From Allacma fusca (lineage: Eukaryota; Arthropoda; Collembola; Symphypleona; Sminthuridae), in contig OX359247.1 of the NCBI GenBank assembly GCA_947179485.1, positions 34,076,801-34,140,800 of the forward strand: 64,000 nucleotides of DNA, in the 5' to 3' direction. Made by a program: the position numbers and the translations under genes. How positions within the stretch are numbered: the stretch's first letter is position 1; each line of letters starts with the position of its first letter. Under the pieces are notes generated by a model that was given only the letters and a program-made list of their open reading frames with translations, was not told the origin of the DNA and did no database searches. This document shows, piece after piece, positions 13,901 through 29,000 of this stretch.

Positions 13901-15490
13901 TTCGCTTCTTTTATTCGTCCTAACCAAAGAGCCTCCCCGGCTTCCCTTTGCTTCCCCATTTATCACACAATATTATTATGGGTTCGGGGAAAAAAATCCT
14001 TACTTGGGTCCCTATTATCAAACCACAGTTTCCTCCGGATTTTCCCTATTTCAAGATTCATACATACATACATACGTGTATGTATCTTCAGATGGGATGG
14101 TAAAAGTCGCTGTATAATTAAAGTCATTGTAATTACAAGTTCTTCCTGGAGTTCCGGAGCCGACTCGGACAAGTTCAAGGAGTCCGACATGACGGGCAGC
14201 GGTTTCTCTGGTCTATCCCCGGAAATCTAATTATTACAGAACATATAAAAATGAAAGTTTTTTTTTCTCCTAGTTTCTGCATGAGGTCATTAGATAGACA
14301 GATCTCACTTTTGTACTAACAAAACTTTGGCTCCATTCTCATACATAGGTATACATAATTACATATATATGTATGTATATATGCAGAGTTTTGATCAAGC
14401 GGCCCGACTCAATTTCAAAGACATTAAATACAAACACACAAGTTAAAGGACCTAATGGCTTTCCCATTAGGATGTAGATATATACACTGTTCAACCAAAG
14501 AATATAAGTATGTATTTACGTGGGGTTCTTAAAAGGCAGTGAGTAAATATGGAGGGCCACACGGCACTCTTGGCATGGGAAACTCAAGCCATCAAAGAGT
14601 CCCACTGTCTTCTACAACTGACTGCGAACTGACAAGGTAAAAACTCCTTTTACCTTGATTGTGAGCATACAAAATAAAAACTAAAAGTTTCTTTTCAAAA
14701 TATACAAGGATTTCCATTCCTTTTAAATGCTCTCCTTTTTAGTACCTTTTCATCCACTTCCCACGGCCTAACTAAATTACTCTGTGGGGTTAGTTCTGAG
14801 AATCTAATTTTTGATTTTTATCAAACAAAAACATGCTCAAAGGATAAAACATTTTCAAAAGTTTACAGGAATCCATCCACACGTGCTTACATGCCCGTCC
14901 TCATATTCCTATATATACAGTATACAATAGTGTGTAGCCCTGTAGGAGAAGAATCCCTCATGCTTTTGACAGCCCTGATTTCAATTCAGAATTGAAAATC
15001 AGGGAGGATGAGTCTCCCCAGGATTTGAGCATTTGTTCCTGACGTTTCCCATGATTAGAAAATATTTATGAACAATATATTTATTTATTGCGCCTTTCTT
15101 CTTTTCTCCTCCTCACATTTCTTTCGCCACGTTGAGCCAATAATCCAACCTAAGGAATGCCGTTTGGGGGCACACAACAAAGAGTTTTATTTACTGGGTT
15201 GGAATCGGGTTCATATTTTGAGTAAGTGTTGCTGTATGGGAGGACAAAAAAAAGATTTTTCAAAAGAAATAAAGCTTTCATTTTTTTTCCCATGGAGACA
15301 AAGGCCCCTGAAAGGCTTTCATCAAGTAAATTCCTCTTGTTTGTTGTACATATCCACGAACAAGTTGGTTTGGTTGAAGTGTATTCTATACAGTGTGTAG
15401 GTAGGTAGGGGGAAGTGGGTGTAAACAAGTGTACACAAGTAACTGAGGATAGAGAGTGAGAGTGAGAGTGAGAGAGAGAGAGACAGATAC

Positions 15491-15524
<34 letters not shown>

Positions 15525-18500
15525 TAAGTGAGCGAAAGGGAGGAACAGAGAAGATGAAAAAGAATACAAACAAACACAGGAGGAGGGAGACTAAGAATTA
15601 TTTTTGGCACTCTGTGATTTCAACTTTATTGTTCTTCGTAACTCACAAGGCAACAAGAGTAAAAGTATCCCAAGAAAATCTTATGTGAGTGGAAAGCATT
15701 TTATCAATTTTATATGATATATTAGGGTGTGAATACAGTAAGTATAATATATTGGCATCTGTGTATAGTCCCTTTGACAATAAGCTTTTCAAAGGTGCAT
15801 ACCTCCTAACTAGTATCTACATATGTACATACATACAAATATGTAGCTCCATAAATACATCCCGCCGCTTGGAGTACAAAGAACCAACGGAGTTCACTCT
15901 TGCAAAGAGCACAGCGTCCGTTTGCTCACTCGGGTCGTCTGTCCGGAGGAGTCATGAAGCATGGTGAAAGTCTTGGAAAATGTTCAAAGCCAGTGAAGGA
16001 CCATTGTCATTTTTCACACCTGCTCTATTCTTTCCCTGTTATTTTAGCTCAGGCTAGTATCACAAGATTTGACACGGACCAAGAACTGTACCGTCATGAA
16101 TTTCCCAGCCAAAAGAGTTTTTTTTTTGTATTTGACACATTCAAGTTGTACAGACCCAGGGAGAAAGTACCTTCATAGCTATGTAGTAAGTGTCTGAGGA
16201 AGGAAACCTTTCAAAGGTATTTTACCCTCCGTGGAACCAGTTCCTATACAATCTACATACATGTAACATCTGTAGACGGAGTACTGTAAGAGAGAGAGAG
16301 AGAGAGAGAGAGGAAGAGAATAAATTGAATCAGACGCAAATTCCTTTCATTGCATGCTATTCCTATGGAAATCAGACAAGAGGAATACCTTGAAATTGGA
16401 GATGGAAAATGTCACACACGTTGGGATGGTTTAAGCTCAGCCCGTCTACTCTGCGTTTAAGAAGCAAAGTGTCAAGTGAGGGTGTGTCAGAGGAAGGATG
16501 TTCCCGTAGCTTTCACTGCCCCATTGAGACCTAATTGTATTGACTGACAGGCATTGTTAGCTCCACTTGAGCCTCACTTTTACTTGAAGGGAAAAATGGA
16601 AGGTGTTTTGATAAATTAGCTATATTTACGTCTTAAAGATTTCAACTATCATTGTAACAAATATGATTTAAGTAATGTTATATACGTAAGCATAAGGAAC
16701 TTATGCGTTAGTTTGTACATATGTGGGGGAGTTTCATTCTGGTCTGAATTGCTGGAGGCGATATTCTCAGGATTGAAATTTGCCAGAGACAGAGAGCGAG
16801 AGAGTGAGAGTGTGTGTGTGAGAGAGAGAGAGAGGAGGGGGCTTCAAAGTAACAGAGATAGAAGCCTGTGGTAAACTTCCCTTAATATTGTTCCATTTTA
16901 AATGGTATAGGAATATAAGTATTGATACTTGTATAATAGGGTAATATTGTCATCTATTAAATCTACTTCCACGGGATTCATTTTGACCAAGTTGATATTT
17001 TCGAGACATCAACGCCTTCCTCACGTACTGCCAGTTGTGGTTCGTATATTTACGGAGGCTCAGTGGATTGTAGATTCAAATATTCTTGGGAGATAATGTC
17101 TTTATACATATTTGTGTATGTGCAGACATTGTTGTAAGTATTTGTATGCACCGGCATGTGGAGTAGTTTTTGCGGAGCTGCTGGGCTCTCTCCTGGAATT
17201 GGATGCATTGCTTTCAACTCAAGTGTTCCTGAGTGTGACTGATGTTGGGAGATTTGGAGTTAAGGTTTCCCAGTCATCCATTAATATTTATGTGGCTTGG
17301 ATTCTCCGAGGGTCTTCAAAGTACTTTTTGCACTCAATGATGTTCAACGAATGATAGTGGGTCATGTATGAGTTGGACGTTGAATAAAAATACCTTTGAA
17401 CGTACTCCCCTCTGTCAGTCATCCTTTGTCTGGGGAATGCTCTGGAGACATTGGATCCGAGGAAGAATTTAAATACTGTCGGCAGGGACTTTTGGCCGTG
17501 GAATGTATCGTAGGACATTGCTCAGGTCCTGGAAGTTTAAATAGGACTGTGGAGCAGTTCCAGTCACTCCGGGCCTCGTAAAGTTGACTATAGATTGGTA
17601 ATAGGGAAGTAGGCGGGAATTGGAGGAGGGGGAAATGTGATCATGTAACTTTCAGGATTGACATGCCTTTTCTATTTGTCTTGTGGACGACTTGCTATTA
17701 ATCAAGTGGAGAAGGAGACAATAGTTGAAATATGTTGGATCAAGGAGCGGATTTGGAGGAGTCTTTGGGTTTTCTATGCAATTACGTCTCCTCACTGTGT
17801 ATATGTATGTGAGTTCTATTCCGATACTAACCAATGGAACTTTCCATTGCAATATCCATATGGATATTGCAGTCTTTAGATCACATTAAAATCCTACCGT
17901 AAATAAATAACGGTTTCAATCCCACCAATTCAGGTTTCTACATCACTTTAAATAGAGAATAAGATGACTCCCCTCGGGTCCTATGACGCCCACCATTTGT
18001 AAATACATACACACCCTTGAATCACACATCCAATGTGATACTAAAAGGTGTCTTTCCTACATTAAGTCCATTGGGGCATAAGTAAAGCAGATGAATTTCA
18101 CGGAAGCAAATACATAGATACATATACATATGGTATGTTAAATAATTTTAGGATCATCCATAAGGATCCCAAGAATTTAAAATACTGTTTTTCAAGGAAC
18201 CTCTCATGCTCATTTCACCTTGCAACATAACTATCTATATGAAGTTTAGAATTCGTAAAATAGCATAAAAAAAGGACAGGTTATACAAATCATGTTGAAA
18301 GTCATGGTTGTGAAAGTAAGCTTTACAGCGGAAATATCCAGTGTTCTCCATTTCTTGGATTCCAGAGAACTGGGAATTAACTTATTCCCACCGAAACATA
18401 GGCCTAGTAACTTTTTTGATAAAATCATCCGTCCAATTTCAGAGTAGAAAACTCTGGACCAGTCTACTGGGGAAAGGTTTGAAATAAAGCTAGCGTTCAA

Positions 18501-21500
18501 TTGGAAATATTTATAAGGAAGCCAAGCACATATAAATATATCTACTTTTCAGTTGTTCCGCAGAAACTTATTAAGATTTCTTTACTAAACTATTTTTGAG
18601 ATCTCACACCCTTAAAAAATATTTGATATTAAGTTTTACCAGTAAACTGTATCTACTTATATATAATTACATGTATCTACACAAATATATTCAAGGCATG
18701 ATAGATTCCAAATTAAATTTCTTTCAATTTTTACTATCACATTTCTTTAGGGCCCAAAAAGTCGAATTGTCGGGGAAGTTGGAGCAACACATAACAAAAA
18801 TGTCAATCAAAGTTTTTGAAATGTATTGTCTGAAGAGACTAGAATTATTTTAAAATAGTTGAAAGATTCTATTCAACGCTTGACAGGCCGGAGTCATTTC
18901 CGTGGCTGGGCCAATAATGTAACGCCTGTAAGGCTTTTGTCTCTGTAGAAAACGCACCATTGTACGTTGCTAATTGTCGCATGCTAGCTGAATTTACAAT
19001 GCTATGCATATATAGGTAACGCAACAATATATAAATATCTACATGAGGGTTGAAGTGCTCCTACGGGGAAATTTTCAGAGCCCACGTTAAATTTATGACA
19101 GCGATAAAACCAAGTGTTTCGTACCCCTCGGAAGTTTAATTACAAAAACACATTTTAAAATGATGTTAAAAGAGCATGGGATTTAGTTTATGAGAATAAA
19201 AAAAGTAAGATATATGTAAATTAAAAATGTGTATTCATTGCTCTTTTCTTTAAAAATGTCCCAGATGACGCATAACCTGACGGAACATGCACTCAGTCTG
19301 GAGGAGATGAAACAGTTCATACTTCAAGAGGAGATCAAGTGCAAAGAAATGATTTCAAGAGAATCCAACGACTCCTCTCTAATATCAAGTAAGTGTCCTT
19401 GTCCTTACTATCCCCTTCGTGACTTTCTTACTACACCCTGCACAACAAGCAGTGACTTGTAAATTTCTGATAGGTTAAGGGAACATAAGTGGTAGAAATA
19501 AAATCAAATCCTGCTTTGCACAGAAACTTCACAATACAAACATGTAATTACTGTTATCATATGTTCCTTCGGGGTTTTTTGAATATAATTATTACAGTAG
19601 AACCTTTCCTGAAATTTCCTTTAGCGGAGGTTCTCAACTCGGGATATTTACTGGGGTGGAAGTTGAAACAATACCTGTAGTTTTGTGGTTTGTATTGAAA
19701 CACAAGCCATGATTTTTTTTTCTCGTATCTATCTTAATAAGGTATACTCAAGAGTTTGTTTTTCTATGTAGGAGGGTGTAGTGTGTTTACATACCCAGGA
19801 CTCTTTGGCAAGGAGCTAGGAGATGAACTCAATGCAGTCTCATTTAAGAGCCTTACAAATGTGAATTTTACGGTCTCTGCAGCCTAATAATTAAGGAGCA
19901 TAGCGGTAGCGTTACTGTTTAGAGTTTTTATCAACAACTGAACTCCGGCAGTTCCTACAGTGGCATTAGCACATTAAAGCATTCTAGGAAATTGATAATG
20001 TGGAGCTTGTCAAGCGAGACCTGGGTGAGTGCTTATGGTTGGGCCGGGGTAATGGGAACTAGTAGTGTAAAACCATATCATAATGACTCCCCTTTATATA
20101 ATTACTGTGCCTATAGTCGTATCTACATGTCTTTGTAAAAATAGTGAACAGGAGATAGACAGTGCCTTTATGACTATTACTAAGGTCTAAGTACTGGAAC
20201 ATGATTATTGTGATTCCGGTTTAGTCTCAAGGAACGGTTGGGAGCAGAAAGTGTAGGAGCATTTAGTTCCAGTTGTGTAATAATCTTATATATATCTATA
20301 TATAGAAGCAATCTCACATAAAGGATAGACCATCTCTTGAGAGATGCTCTGATGGGGAGGGAAGTCTGCGCCGAGAAATATTCAATCCTTTGGAATGGAC
20401 AGGACAAAGTAAAGGTGAAGGATGGATGAGGATATTTGGAGAGGATTATGTTCACCCTAACTTTCTCCCTCCCCTCACGCGCCTCTCTTTCAGGGAAATA
20501 CTTAATGTTCTCCCATTTTGTTTTTTAAAAAAGTAGTTCTTTCTCTCCACCATTCCTCCTGAACTCTTCCCGACGAAGTGCTTTCATGACATTTTTCCCA
20601 ATAGTTCCGAAGAAAACCACAACTTCCCGTCCGGACCAGAAACACTTGAAGGGAGGCTAGATCAAGAGTATCTACTTTTAGTTTTAAGGAAGATACAGAT
20701 ACATCTTATAGCTCTTGTATCTATGTACGTACATGGACGGGAAGTACCATGAAATCCAATGGTTGGCAAGTGACTGATCTGAGTTGTTTGCAGGTCCGTT
20801 TCTCAAGTCCCTACGGATGGGCCTCCCTGGGCATGTACAGTGTACTTATGTACTTTCCCTAGATTCTGTCCCAGGGAAACTGAATGCAGATTTTAAAAGT
20901 TCCATTCACTAAATTCACTTCTCTCGTTGGAAGTTGTAAAAGGTTTTTCGTTTGCTCATACATTCTATCTCATATATTGTAACATGTATAGGACAAAAGC
21001 TAGGCTCTTGTAATCATGGAAAGTTAAGTAAATATACTTGGAATTTATCAAGTTCAAAATGTGTTTATTTTTATCATGGGTTTTGCTTCCAAGCGTGAGT
21101 ATGCATATTTACTCTTCACACTATATATGTAAATACATATGTGGGAGGGATTATAACTCCAGAGGAAATCTGTAGTTTTAAACGTAGGTTTTTGATCCCT
21201 GTGAAAGTCTCCTTCTTGACCCGACATGTTATAAATGTCACATGTAGATAGATACAATTACATACTTTCTTTATTGTTATACATAGTCGAAAGTCTCAAC
21301 TAGAGCTACGACGGCAGGAGACTGTGTCCACAAATTTGAAGTAAAAGCTTTTTCGCGATTGAGTTACAATTCAAGCAGTAAAAATAATCTCGAGAGGCTT
21401 TTCCTTTCATTGAGGATGAAATTACTCTTCAAATTCTTTCCATCTCTCCTGTGAGGTGCAAATGCAAACATAAAGTATCGTTCAGTTCAATGTATCTACA

Positions 21501-24500
21501 GACACATATGAGATTTTATGGGTGAAAAAAATAGTTGATGCTACTTATGTATGTACATAATATGTATGTATGTGTATAAGTATACATACATAGTATCTAC
21601 ATTCATAGGTAATACTAGAGGTGCCTGCCATACTTTAGCATTTGCACGCACTGGCACATTTATTATTAAAGACGTTCTGTCACTAAACCTGCTCCTGGGC
21701 TGAAGGCCCTATACCTTGGCATTGGTAGAATGTGTCCCAATAAGTTTTTTATGACTTCCGAAGTCATCTCACCACATCAAATTTATGCGCATTAAAAAAA
21801 GAATATGTACTGTCAGCTCTTCCATATGAGTTTGTACCGTACGGTCTAAAAAATAAAATGATATACTTTATGCATGTACTGATATTAGTGTCTAGTATCT
21901 ATCTATTTCTGCATATGCATTTTTTTTATCTCCACGTATACCCACTGATGTATGGATCCTCAAAATAATAAAACTATGAGTTACGCCCGTCCATTTAGTT
22001 ACACTGGTATTTGTTCTGAAGTAACTTTATTTCTAATAAAGAGCCCTTTTTACCATAGATTCGGTCCCAGGAGTAGTACTTCAGTGCACATTAAACAATG
22101 TAGAGCATGTATAGACTATGTACGGAGAAAATGTGGATCAAGCTTTTAGGGTATCAGAGTTTGCCAACAAATTAAAAATCTAACCCATAACAATCCATAG
22201 GCAATTCAAAGACTGTGTCTCTGTATGCACAGCCAGATATCGAGACAAGGAAGATGTATCATATTTCAAAGGAGGAATTTCTAAAGACCCGAACTTGAAA
22301 AAACCCACACATGATTGGTTTGTTTGTGTGGGGGGAAAGAGTCTGTGGGACAATAATTGCCAAACGTTGGGCTCTCATCCTTTCTTTAAACCATAATGGA
22401 CGATTTTTTTATGCATATCACTTTTATGGGTCAGAGATTTCCCTAAAGTTTGCTCCCTTTGCTGTATCATATACTGTGAGGATGACAGAGGATTTTAGTG
22501 AAACTTGTTCCCTTTTAAAAGTCTCATTCATACCGGCAGAGAGAGAGGACTATGTTACTATAATGTTCTCCAGTAGATAATTATACGTACATACGATATA
22601 GGAGTAAAACAGAGTCAAACTTTCATTCTTTGTGTCGCCAAATTTTTCAGTAGTTATAGTTTCCTTATTGCCGTTCCCCTCCTTTTTTATGCTTTTTTTT
22701 TGGCTCTGGAACTGTCTAGCATCAGTGGTTGAAATCCAGTCTCTCTGCTCAAACTATGTATGGGCATAGTTTCAAGTGGGAAAGAAATTGGAAATTCTTC
22801 CGTTGAGAATTACACAAGAAAAATTTCCCTGATGAACATAACTTCTGAGTTGGAATCCTGAATAAATATTACATATTGACTTCTGAGTAGGAACTTCCAG
22901 GACTAATGAAAAGTTTCGTACTTATTTTCAAACATTTGGATTCAGAAATATAATAATTGCATAAGCGAGGAAATTATTATCTCCTGCAGCTTCAAGCATA
23001 GAATTTGAGGGAAATTCGTATACCTACTTTTATATTGAATTATCTACATATGTATGTAGATACATACATAGATGCAAATGTAGATACACATGTGCTTGCT
23101 TATACATAATTACATATGTACATAATTAATATTTCGTACCCAAATAATCCCTAGCCTCGTGAATGATCCAGTCGGCGTTTGTGGAAAACTTTATCATTGA
23201 ATAATTAAATCTGGAGCGGAAATTTTCCAAAGGACAGTGTAATAACTGTAGATACTTATAATAATTAATTATATTATTTAGCAAGTTTACTAATACCACC
23301 CCCACCCTTGATGAAGTGCCAATAAAAATAGAATTGAGTGTCAATAGCGAGATAATTACCCAAATGTATAATTGTTTAAAAATCTGTAGAAACATCCTGT
23401 GAGCCTATTTGGGACAAGGCATTGTGTTGGCCACGGTCCGAGTCCAATGTCTTGAACAAACACTCCTGCCCAGCCTACATCCCCGGATTTAATTCAAAAG
23501 TAAGTCTGCTTTAAAATGTCTTCCTTTCACTATTCCGGGCATGTGTCAATCATAAATGAATACTTTATGGTTCACTTAGTACTAATTCACTTCATAGGAT
23601 CATTTCCTCGTTCCAGTTAAATACCCTCTCTCAATGTGGAAAACTGCTTCAAAGTTTATCATCATTCCTTCATCCCCCTACGAAAGGAGTGCTCAGCTTG
23701 TAGTATAGTACTCCATCATATAATTAATCCATCGTGTCTGGAATCCTATGGCGGTTTCTTTTTTTTTACAGTTTCCCTAAAGTAGATTTCCGCTAATCTT
23801 GTATGTAAGAAGATTCCTCTAGGGTGCATTTACTTGAGGTTTGCTCCAAGAAAGACGATCCCTCAGAGAGTACCTTACCTTAAAAATTTGACTGGATCTC
23901 CTCATGAAAAATACTCCTTTGGAAATGCCCAATCTTCCAAGCTCACAAGGAGATGCTTTATCTTATTTGGAAGTGAAGGATTGGGGGACCCAGGCTTTGT
24001 CCAAGGAAAAATCGATGCTTGTAATACTTTCCCTGAATCTATGTTCTTACGCGTGTACAGTATATCAACATGAAGATGCGACACGACTTGCTTAGGGGGC
24101 TTAACACACGCAAATGTTTTAAAATCCCACGGTCGACTTTTTCTTCTTGAACGAACTTGTTTCGAACCGATATCTACATGTAACGTATAGTTTGAGGCCC
24201 AAGGATACTATTTGTAGTAAGCTCATGCCATAGTGCGGTGAACTTCCGCTTTTACGAACCCCTGAACATGTTCTCTATAGATATATAGAGGGACGTCAAC
24301 AGATTCCCTTTGACGACAGTGTTCATTTTTCACCTTGCATGTACATACATAGATACATAATTACATAGATACACACATAGTTACATACTTACAAAAGGGC
24401 ATGTCAAAAAAATGGTCAAATGCTCCTTAGAAGGGCGTTCTTACAAAGGGAGTCCACTGCATGGGAGTTTCAAAGGTTACCTTATTTAAGCCGTATATTT

Positions 24501-26053
24501 AGATGTACTGCTTAGTAGGGCTCATCATGACAAGAATTATATGGATCGGTGGTAGCAGCCCTGCCGAAGGAACATTTTACAAGATGCTTCAGAGGAATAA
24601 AGATTAACATGGCAATGGTTTGTCTCACCGGGGCAGTCCCATTTTTTTTAATAATGTGAAAAGGAGTGTGACGGGGAAACATGTCCTGGATATGCTTTTT
24701 TGTGGTACATGTAATGATATCTATAAATGTCAAGCTTGTCTTGTTTCCTCTTTTTTCCTTCCCCGTACACATGCATACATATACATATGTACATACACAC
24801 ATTCCCAAAAACTCACCGAGTGTTTCTACATCTTCTCCAAATGGTTATGTATCCTGGCAATAGGTATATTATAGCTAGGGTATTAAGAGAGCGTCCCTTG
24901 GAAAAGATCTATACATCATTGCGGAGAGAGCAGAATGGGGTGAAAGAGAAAGAGAAAGCGAAAGAGAGAGAGAGAGAGCTAAAGAGAAAGCAAACGCGAA
25001 AGAGGGACCAAAAAAGAGAGAAATGAACACAGTCGGTTTTTTTTTCAGGTATATTTTTAGTATCTCGTGAGAAGGAAAGCTTGCCTGACGGGTTTTGTTT
25101 TGGGGGGAGAAGGAATATTGCAGATGCCATCATCAGGCGGGTAATGCGGCTTAAACTATTAAAATAATGATGAAATGCGAGGATATTTCCTCTGTGAATA
25201 AAAGATTATAGTATCTTTTGTTCTTCACCACTATAACCTACATACAACAGAGCTCTATAACTACTCTACTGCTCGGTGTTGCTCTTTAAAAACTTTACCT
25301 TTTCATCCTCACGGCTCGTGTGTTCCTTTTGAGTTGAAATTTTTCACAACATCCTTTTCTTATGTGCTTTTGTTCTTTAGAATTTGACCAAGCACAAATT
25401 CTACTCACATGTATCTCTCTCCCTCTGTTTCACTGACTTGTTGTTCTACCGATAAGTTGTTCAACAAGTCATTCCCATTGAGAAACATAGCTTCAGGTCT
25501 TGTTTCATTTATCTCCTTAAAGTGACGACGGAATTGGTTTGACACAGGTATAAGGCCCTTTTTACATTATAGAAAAACAAACAGCACTAAATTCCGGTGT
25601 GGATATCAAACTATAGGCACAGGAGACATTGTTTCGAGACGGGGAAAGAAGAATGAAAATGTAGTTTGCATACGTAAAGACAGCAATTTCTGAGGCTTTA
25701 AACGAGCGCTTCACACTTTCACCAGAGTTTAACTTTCTACTCTCACACTGTATTATCTATAGATATGTATGTAGATACATATGTGCTATTGTACATAATA
25801 TTTCTACTTTATTCCATATCGCCGAGGGCTTGTGTGGGACTTGCTTTTAGAGGGGTCTTGTATTCAAGGAACTCTATGTATCTACAGGCATACTATAATT
25901 ACCCACGTACATCCAGCACCGGGCACTAAGTATATACAACTCTGCAGTAGGTACTTGTATCTATAGGAAAGATGTCTATAGTAGAGTCACTGGAGAAATA
26001 AGGTTCCTGGTTGGAAATAGGATCACGTCATCCCTGGTATCTTGTCAAGACTC

Positions 26054-26099
<46 letters not shown>

Positions 26100-29000
26100 T
26101 CAGTAAATACTAGTGTACACACGTTCAGGGATCATGTTACCCTATGTAGTGTCTTTTAAGGAGTAATGATTTTCACCTCAGCTCTGACGACGAGAGATAG
26201 ATACTACTACCAGTAAGAGATAGGACAATTTGGAGTATCTACATACGTATAGGGTAAACTTTTTTCCCCAGTTGACAGGGACCGGGGCTGAAGAGAAACA
26301 TAAGTATAGAAGTTGTTGGAGTGGTGCCTCGGATACAATTTTCCAATACATTTGCCTTTGTATGTATGAATCCTGGGAGCACGTTCCGGTCACAGTTTCC
26401 GTCCCCGAACTCCGTTCAATGTCAACGGGCCCTTATTTTCGAAGGATTGTGTATCTATATGAAGGTCTGATCGAGAATAGTCTGAATCTTTTCAAGTTCC
26501 CAGTGCTTGTGGCACATCTGAACCCAAAAACCATGTAGATGTCGAGGCTGACGTGAAGTTGGGTAAATAAGATGGAGTGTGAGAGTCCATGTTATGTGTG
26601 TGTGTGGGAACCATTACCATTTGAAATACTTACTACTTATAAATGTATGAACTTTCCCCAGCTGAGTATTTCTGGGGGGCTTTTGGCACTAATGACGGAC
26701 TTGTATTGGATACGCTTCTACAAATGTGTCATTGGTCCGTACATATCGGAGTTTGTCCTCAGCGGAAAGGAAGTGCTTCCTTGAGTGGTAGGAAAGAGAG
26801 GGGTGAAGTGTGGCTGAAGATTTTATGGGTTCCGGTCTTCTGCTTCCCGTGTATAAATATTTTCTTATAGAGACTTTTAAGAATGTGGAATTGAGGAGAG
26901 AGAGGGGGGGGGAGGGGCTTGGGATGTAAAATGTAAATACTTGAGAGTTGTCCCGAAGACTTGATATTGCTGAGGAAGTAGTTGTGAATAGATTCGGAGT
27001 CATAGAGTGTAGATAAAAACCACTGCTTTAATAACAATTACTGGGTGAAGGATATACATACATACACTCTTAAGACGGATTACTCCTAGTTGTGACTTTA
27101 TGATTATTAAAGAGATACAAATAGTTTGGGAGTTGTGGTCGGTCCTTCACAGTGGATCTGATCGTAGATGGGAAGACAGTTTAGAGGGAGGGGAGCTGCG
27201 CCTCAAAACTCATGTCTCTCCATACGGGCAATAATGGAGAGGGGAATAAAGTTGGCGAACGAGAAGATAATAAAATTAATAGGAGGATATCCTTCCAGAA
27301 AGAATTATTTGCTTGGGTGGTACAGTACTCTGTGGCGGGGAGTGAGTTCTAAACTGTAATATTCTAATAAAGGGAGCACTGGGTTGAGCAGCTCGGCACA
27401 CATCCGTCTTCCCTAATGAAGTAAAAATTTATTGCAAGGAGGAACATGACGGACACCAGACCTACAGATAAGAACTAATGCTCCCATGAATGAAATTATT
27501 TATGTATGAGCACATCATCCTGACAGACCGGGCCCTCCACTCCTTATAGGTACATACATACGAGCCGACAAGTTTAATTCGGATAATGTAGTTCCTCCGA
27601 CGGGATTTCATCTTCTGATAAAACCGAGCTAAGTATAGCGGGAACAACAGCAGCAGCAGAAGCAGAAGCAACAGCAACAGCAACAGAAGAAGCAGAAACA
27701 GCGTGTGACCTTAATGCATGTGTAACTATTACATGCACAAGTAATGAGGCATCTAATTTGCTCTCCCGAGCTTCCTTCAACGGGGCAACTTTGTCTCTTC
27801 CTGAGGATCCGGTATACTAGATCTTAGAGCCTTGTGTGGAGATACTCCATCTTCACAAAAGGAAGGATTTGATTCAAAATGTGGGAAAGTACCAGTCAGA
27901 AAGTCCTGAGCGTGGGGTATACTCTAAGTGCATTATAAACAAGGAGTGAGAAAGCCGGGGATCCTCGCGTGTTTATTTTCACTACATGAAAGCATAATGG
28001 GATGCTTATTGATCCCACGGAGCATATATGTACATACACAGGTCTGGGTATAATGGGTTGACATGTTCCCCAACAATGGGGACACTGAATTGATGTAATA
28101 TTTTATGGATACCTTGAGACTGTGAGTGAAGTCTGGCTTTAAATTGATGTATACTCAAGTGCGTGGACTCTCAGTAATATGGAGTTAGGATCTAACAGTA
28201 GATACATAACTAACATACATATGTATCTATAGATACGTATATATTATATTTATCTATATGTACACTCCTTAATAGAAATAGCATAATGTCACATGCCCAG
28301 TCAATACATATGAATAGAGGGATGGAAGTGTGTTGGAAGGGTTATTGATCTTGAAAATATTATTTTTATGACAGCAATTTGCCACGAAATATTGCAACCC
28401 CAATGGGACCTGGTTCGAAAACAATGGGAGTAAATGGACAAATTTTTCCCAATGTAAGAACCCCGCACCACCTTACCCTTCCATTATTCAGGTACTTATA
28501 CCTCATGAAACAACTTGATTGTCAATGAATTCCCCGAGGAGTCAAAAACCCTTGAATTCACAATGACTCTTTGGATTGACTCGTGAGGGAGAGGAATTTG
28601 TAAATTTTTATATTTTTGTGTTCAATGGATTTTTATCCCTACAGAACTCCCTGCCCAGTATTAAGATGATGTCACAAATTGGCTACGCCGTGTCCTTAGT
28701 CTCCCTGGTGCTCGCGCTTATAATTCTGATATCGATCAAGTAAGTGGCTTAAAAATCCAGCTTTTGAATATCTCGTATTTATTGCCGGTGTTGTGGGATT
28801 CCTGTTTAGTCAGCTTATTTAGTAGAAATTTGGGGATCCAGGGTCGAGCTCGGGAAGCGCATGGTTAAATGTGATCATTAAAGCTATTATTGAAATGTAT
28901 CACCGGAGGGGAATTTATGGGATTAGGAAATGATTTACTATTGGTTTCACGCTATCGTCCCGGCAGCTGTGGGAAGATACAGTTAATAAGCGGGAGGCTG

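Larger units (their letters stand above)
7984..19264 (+). other. Receptor intron 1 (11.3 kb): no gene recognised
   Basis: Bounded by gtaatt and tcccag. It holds GA, CA and mixed microsatellites, a 22-bp palindrome at 17849-17870, and a short GC-rich coding-like island at 14137-14230. No frame inside gives a protein I recognise. The longest, such as 13746-14117 (plus) and 15150-15569 (minus, across a GA tract), have no recognisable domains. Confidence 0.6.
19265..28491 (+). other. Receptor exons 2-4: extracellular hormone-binding domain
   Basis: Three exons (19265-19388, 23390-23499, 28375-28491) encode residues 22-138. They carry exactly six cysteines, at 47, 66, 75, 89, 106 and 126, the class B number and spacing, with the conserved W70-D71, L74-C-W-P77, C89-P90, G110 and W112. 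Potential N-glycosylation sites are N25, N56, N109 and N122. Exon 4 has a tempting earlier donor at TGTAAG (28454) that would split the sixth Cys codon. Using it shifts the next exon to an immediate stop, so the donor at 28492 is preferred. Introns 2 and 3 are about 4.0 and 4.9 kb and hold only repeats as far as I can see. Confidence 0.88.

Noticed and set aside
15150..15610. Ser/Leu-rich minus-strand frames
   Set aside because: They are translations of a GA-rich microsatellite in different frames.
17396..17581. 61-codon plus-strand frame with coding-like residues (SEEEFKYCRQGLLAVE)
   Set aside because: Composition is tempting, but I recognise no family and find no matching exons; it sits alone in a receptor intron.
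28454..28459. GTAAGA donor inside receptor exon 4
   Set aside because: Using it puts a stop codon at the start of exon 5; reading on to the donor at 28492 keeps the sixth Cys and the TM1 lead-in in frame.
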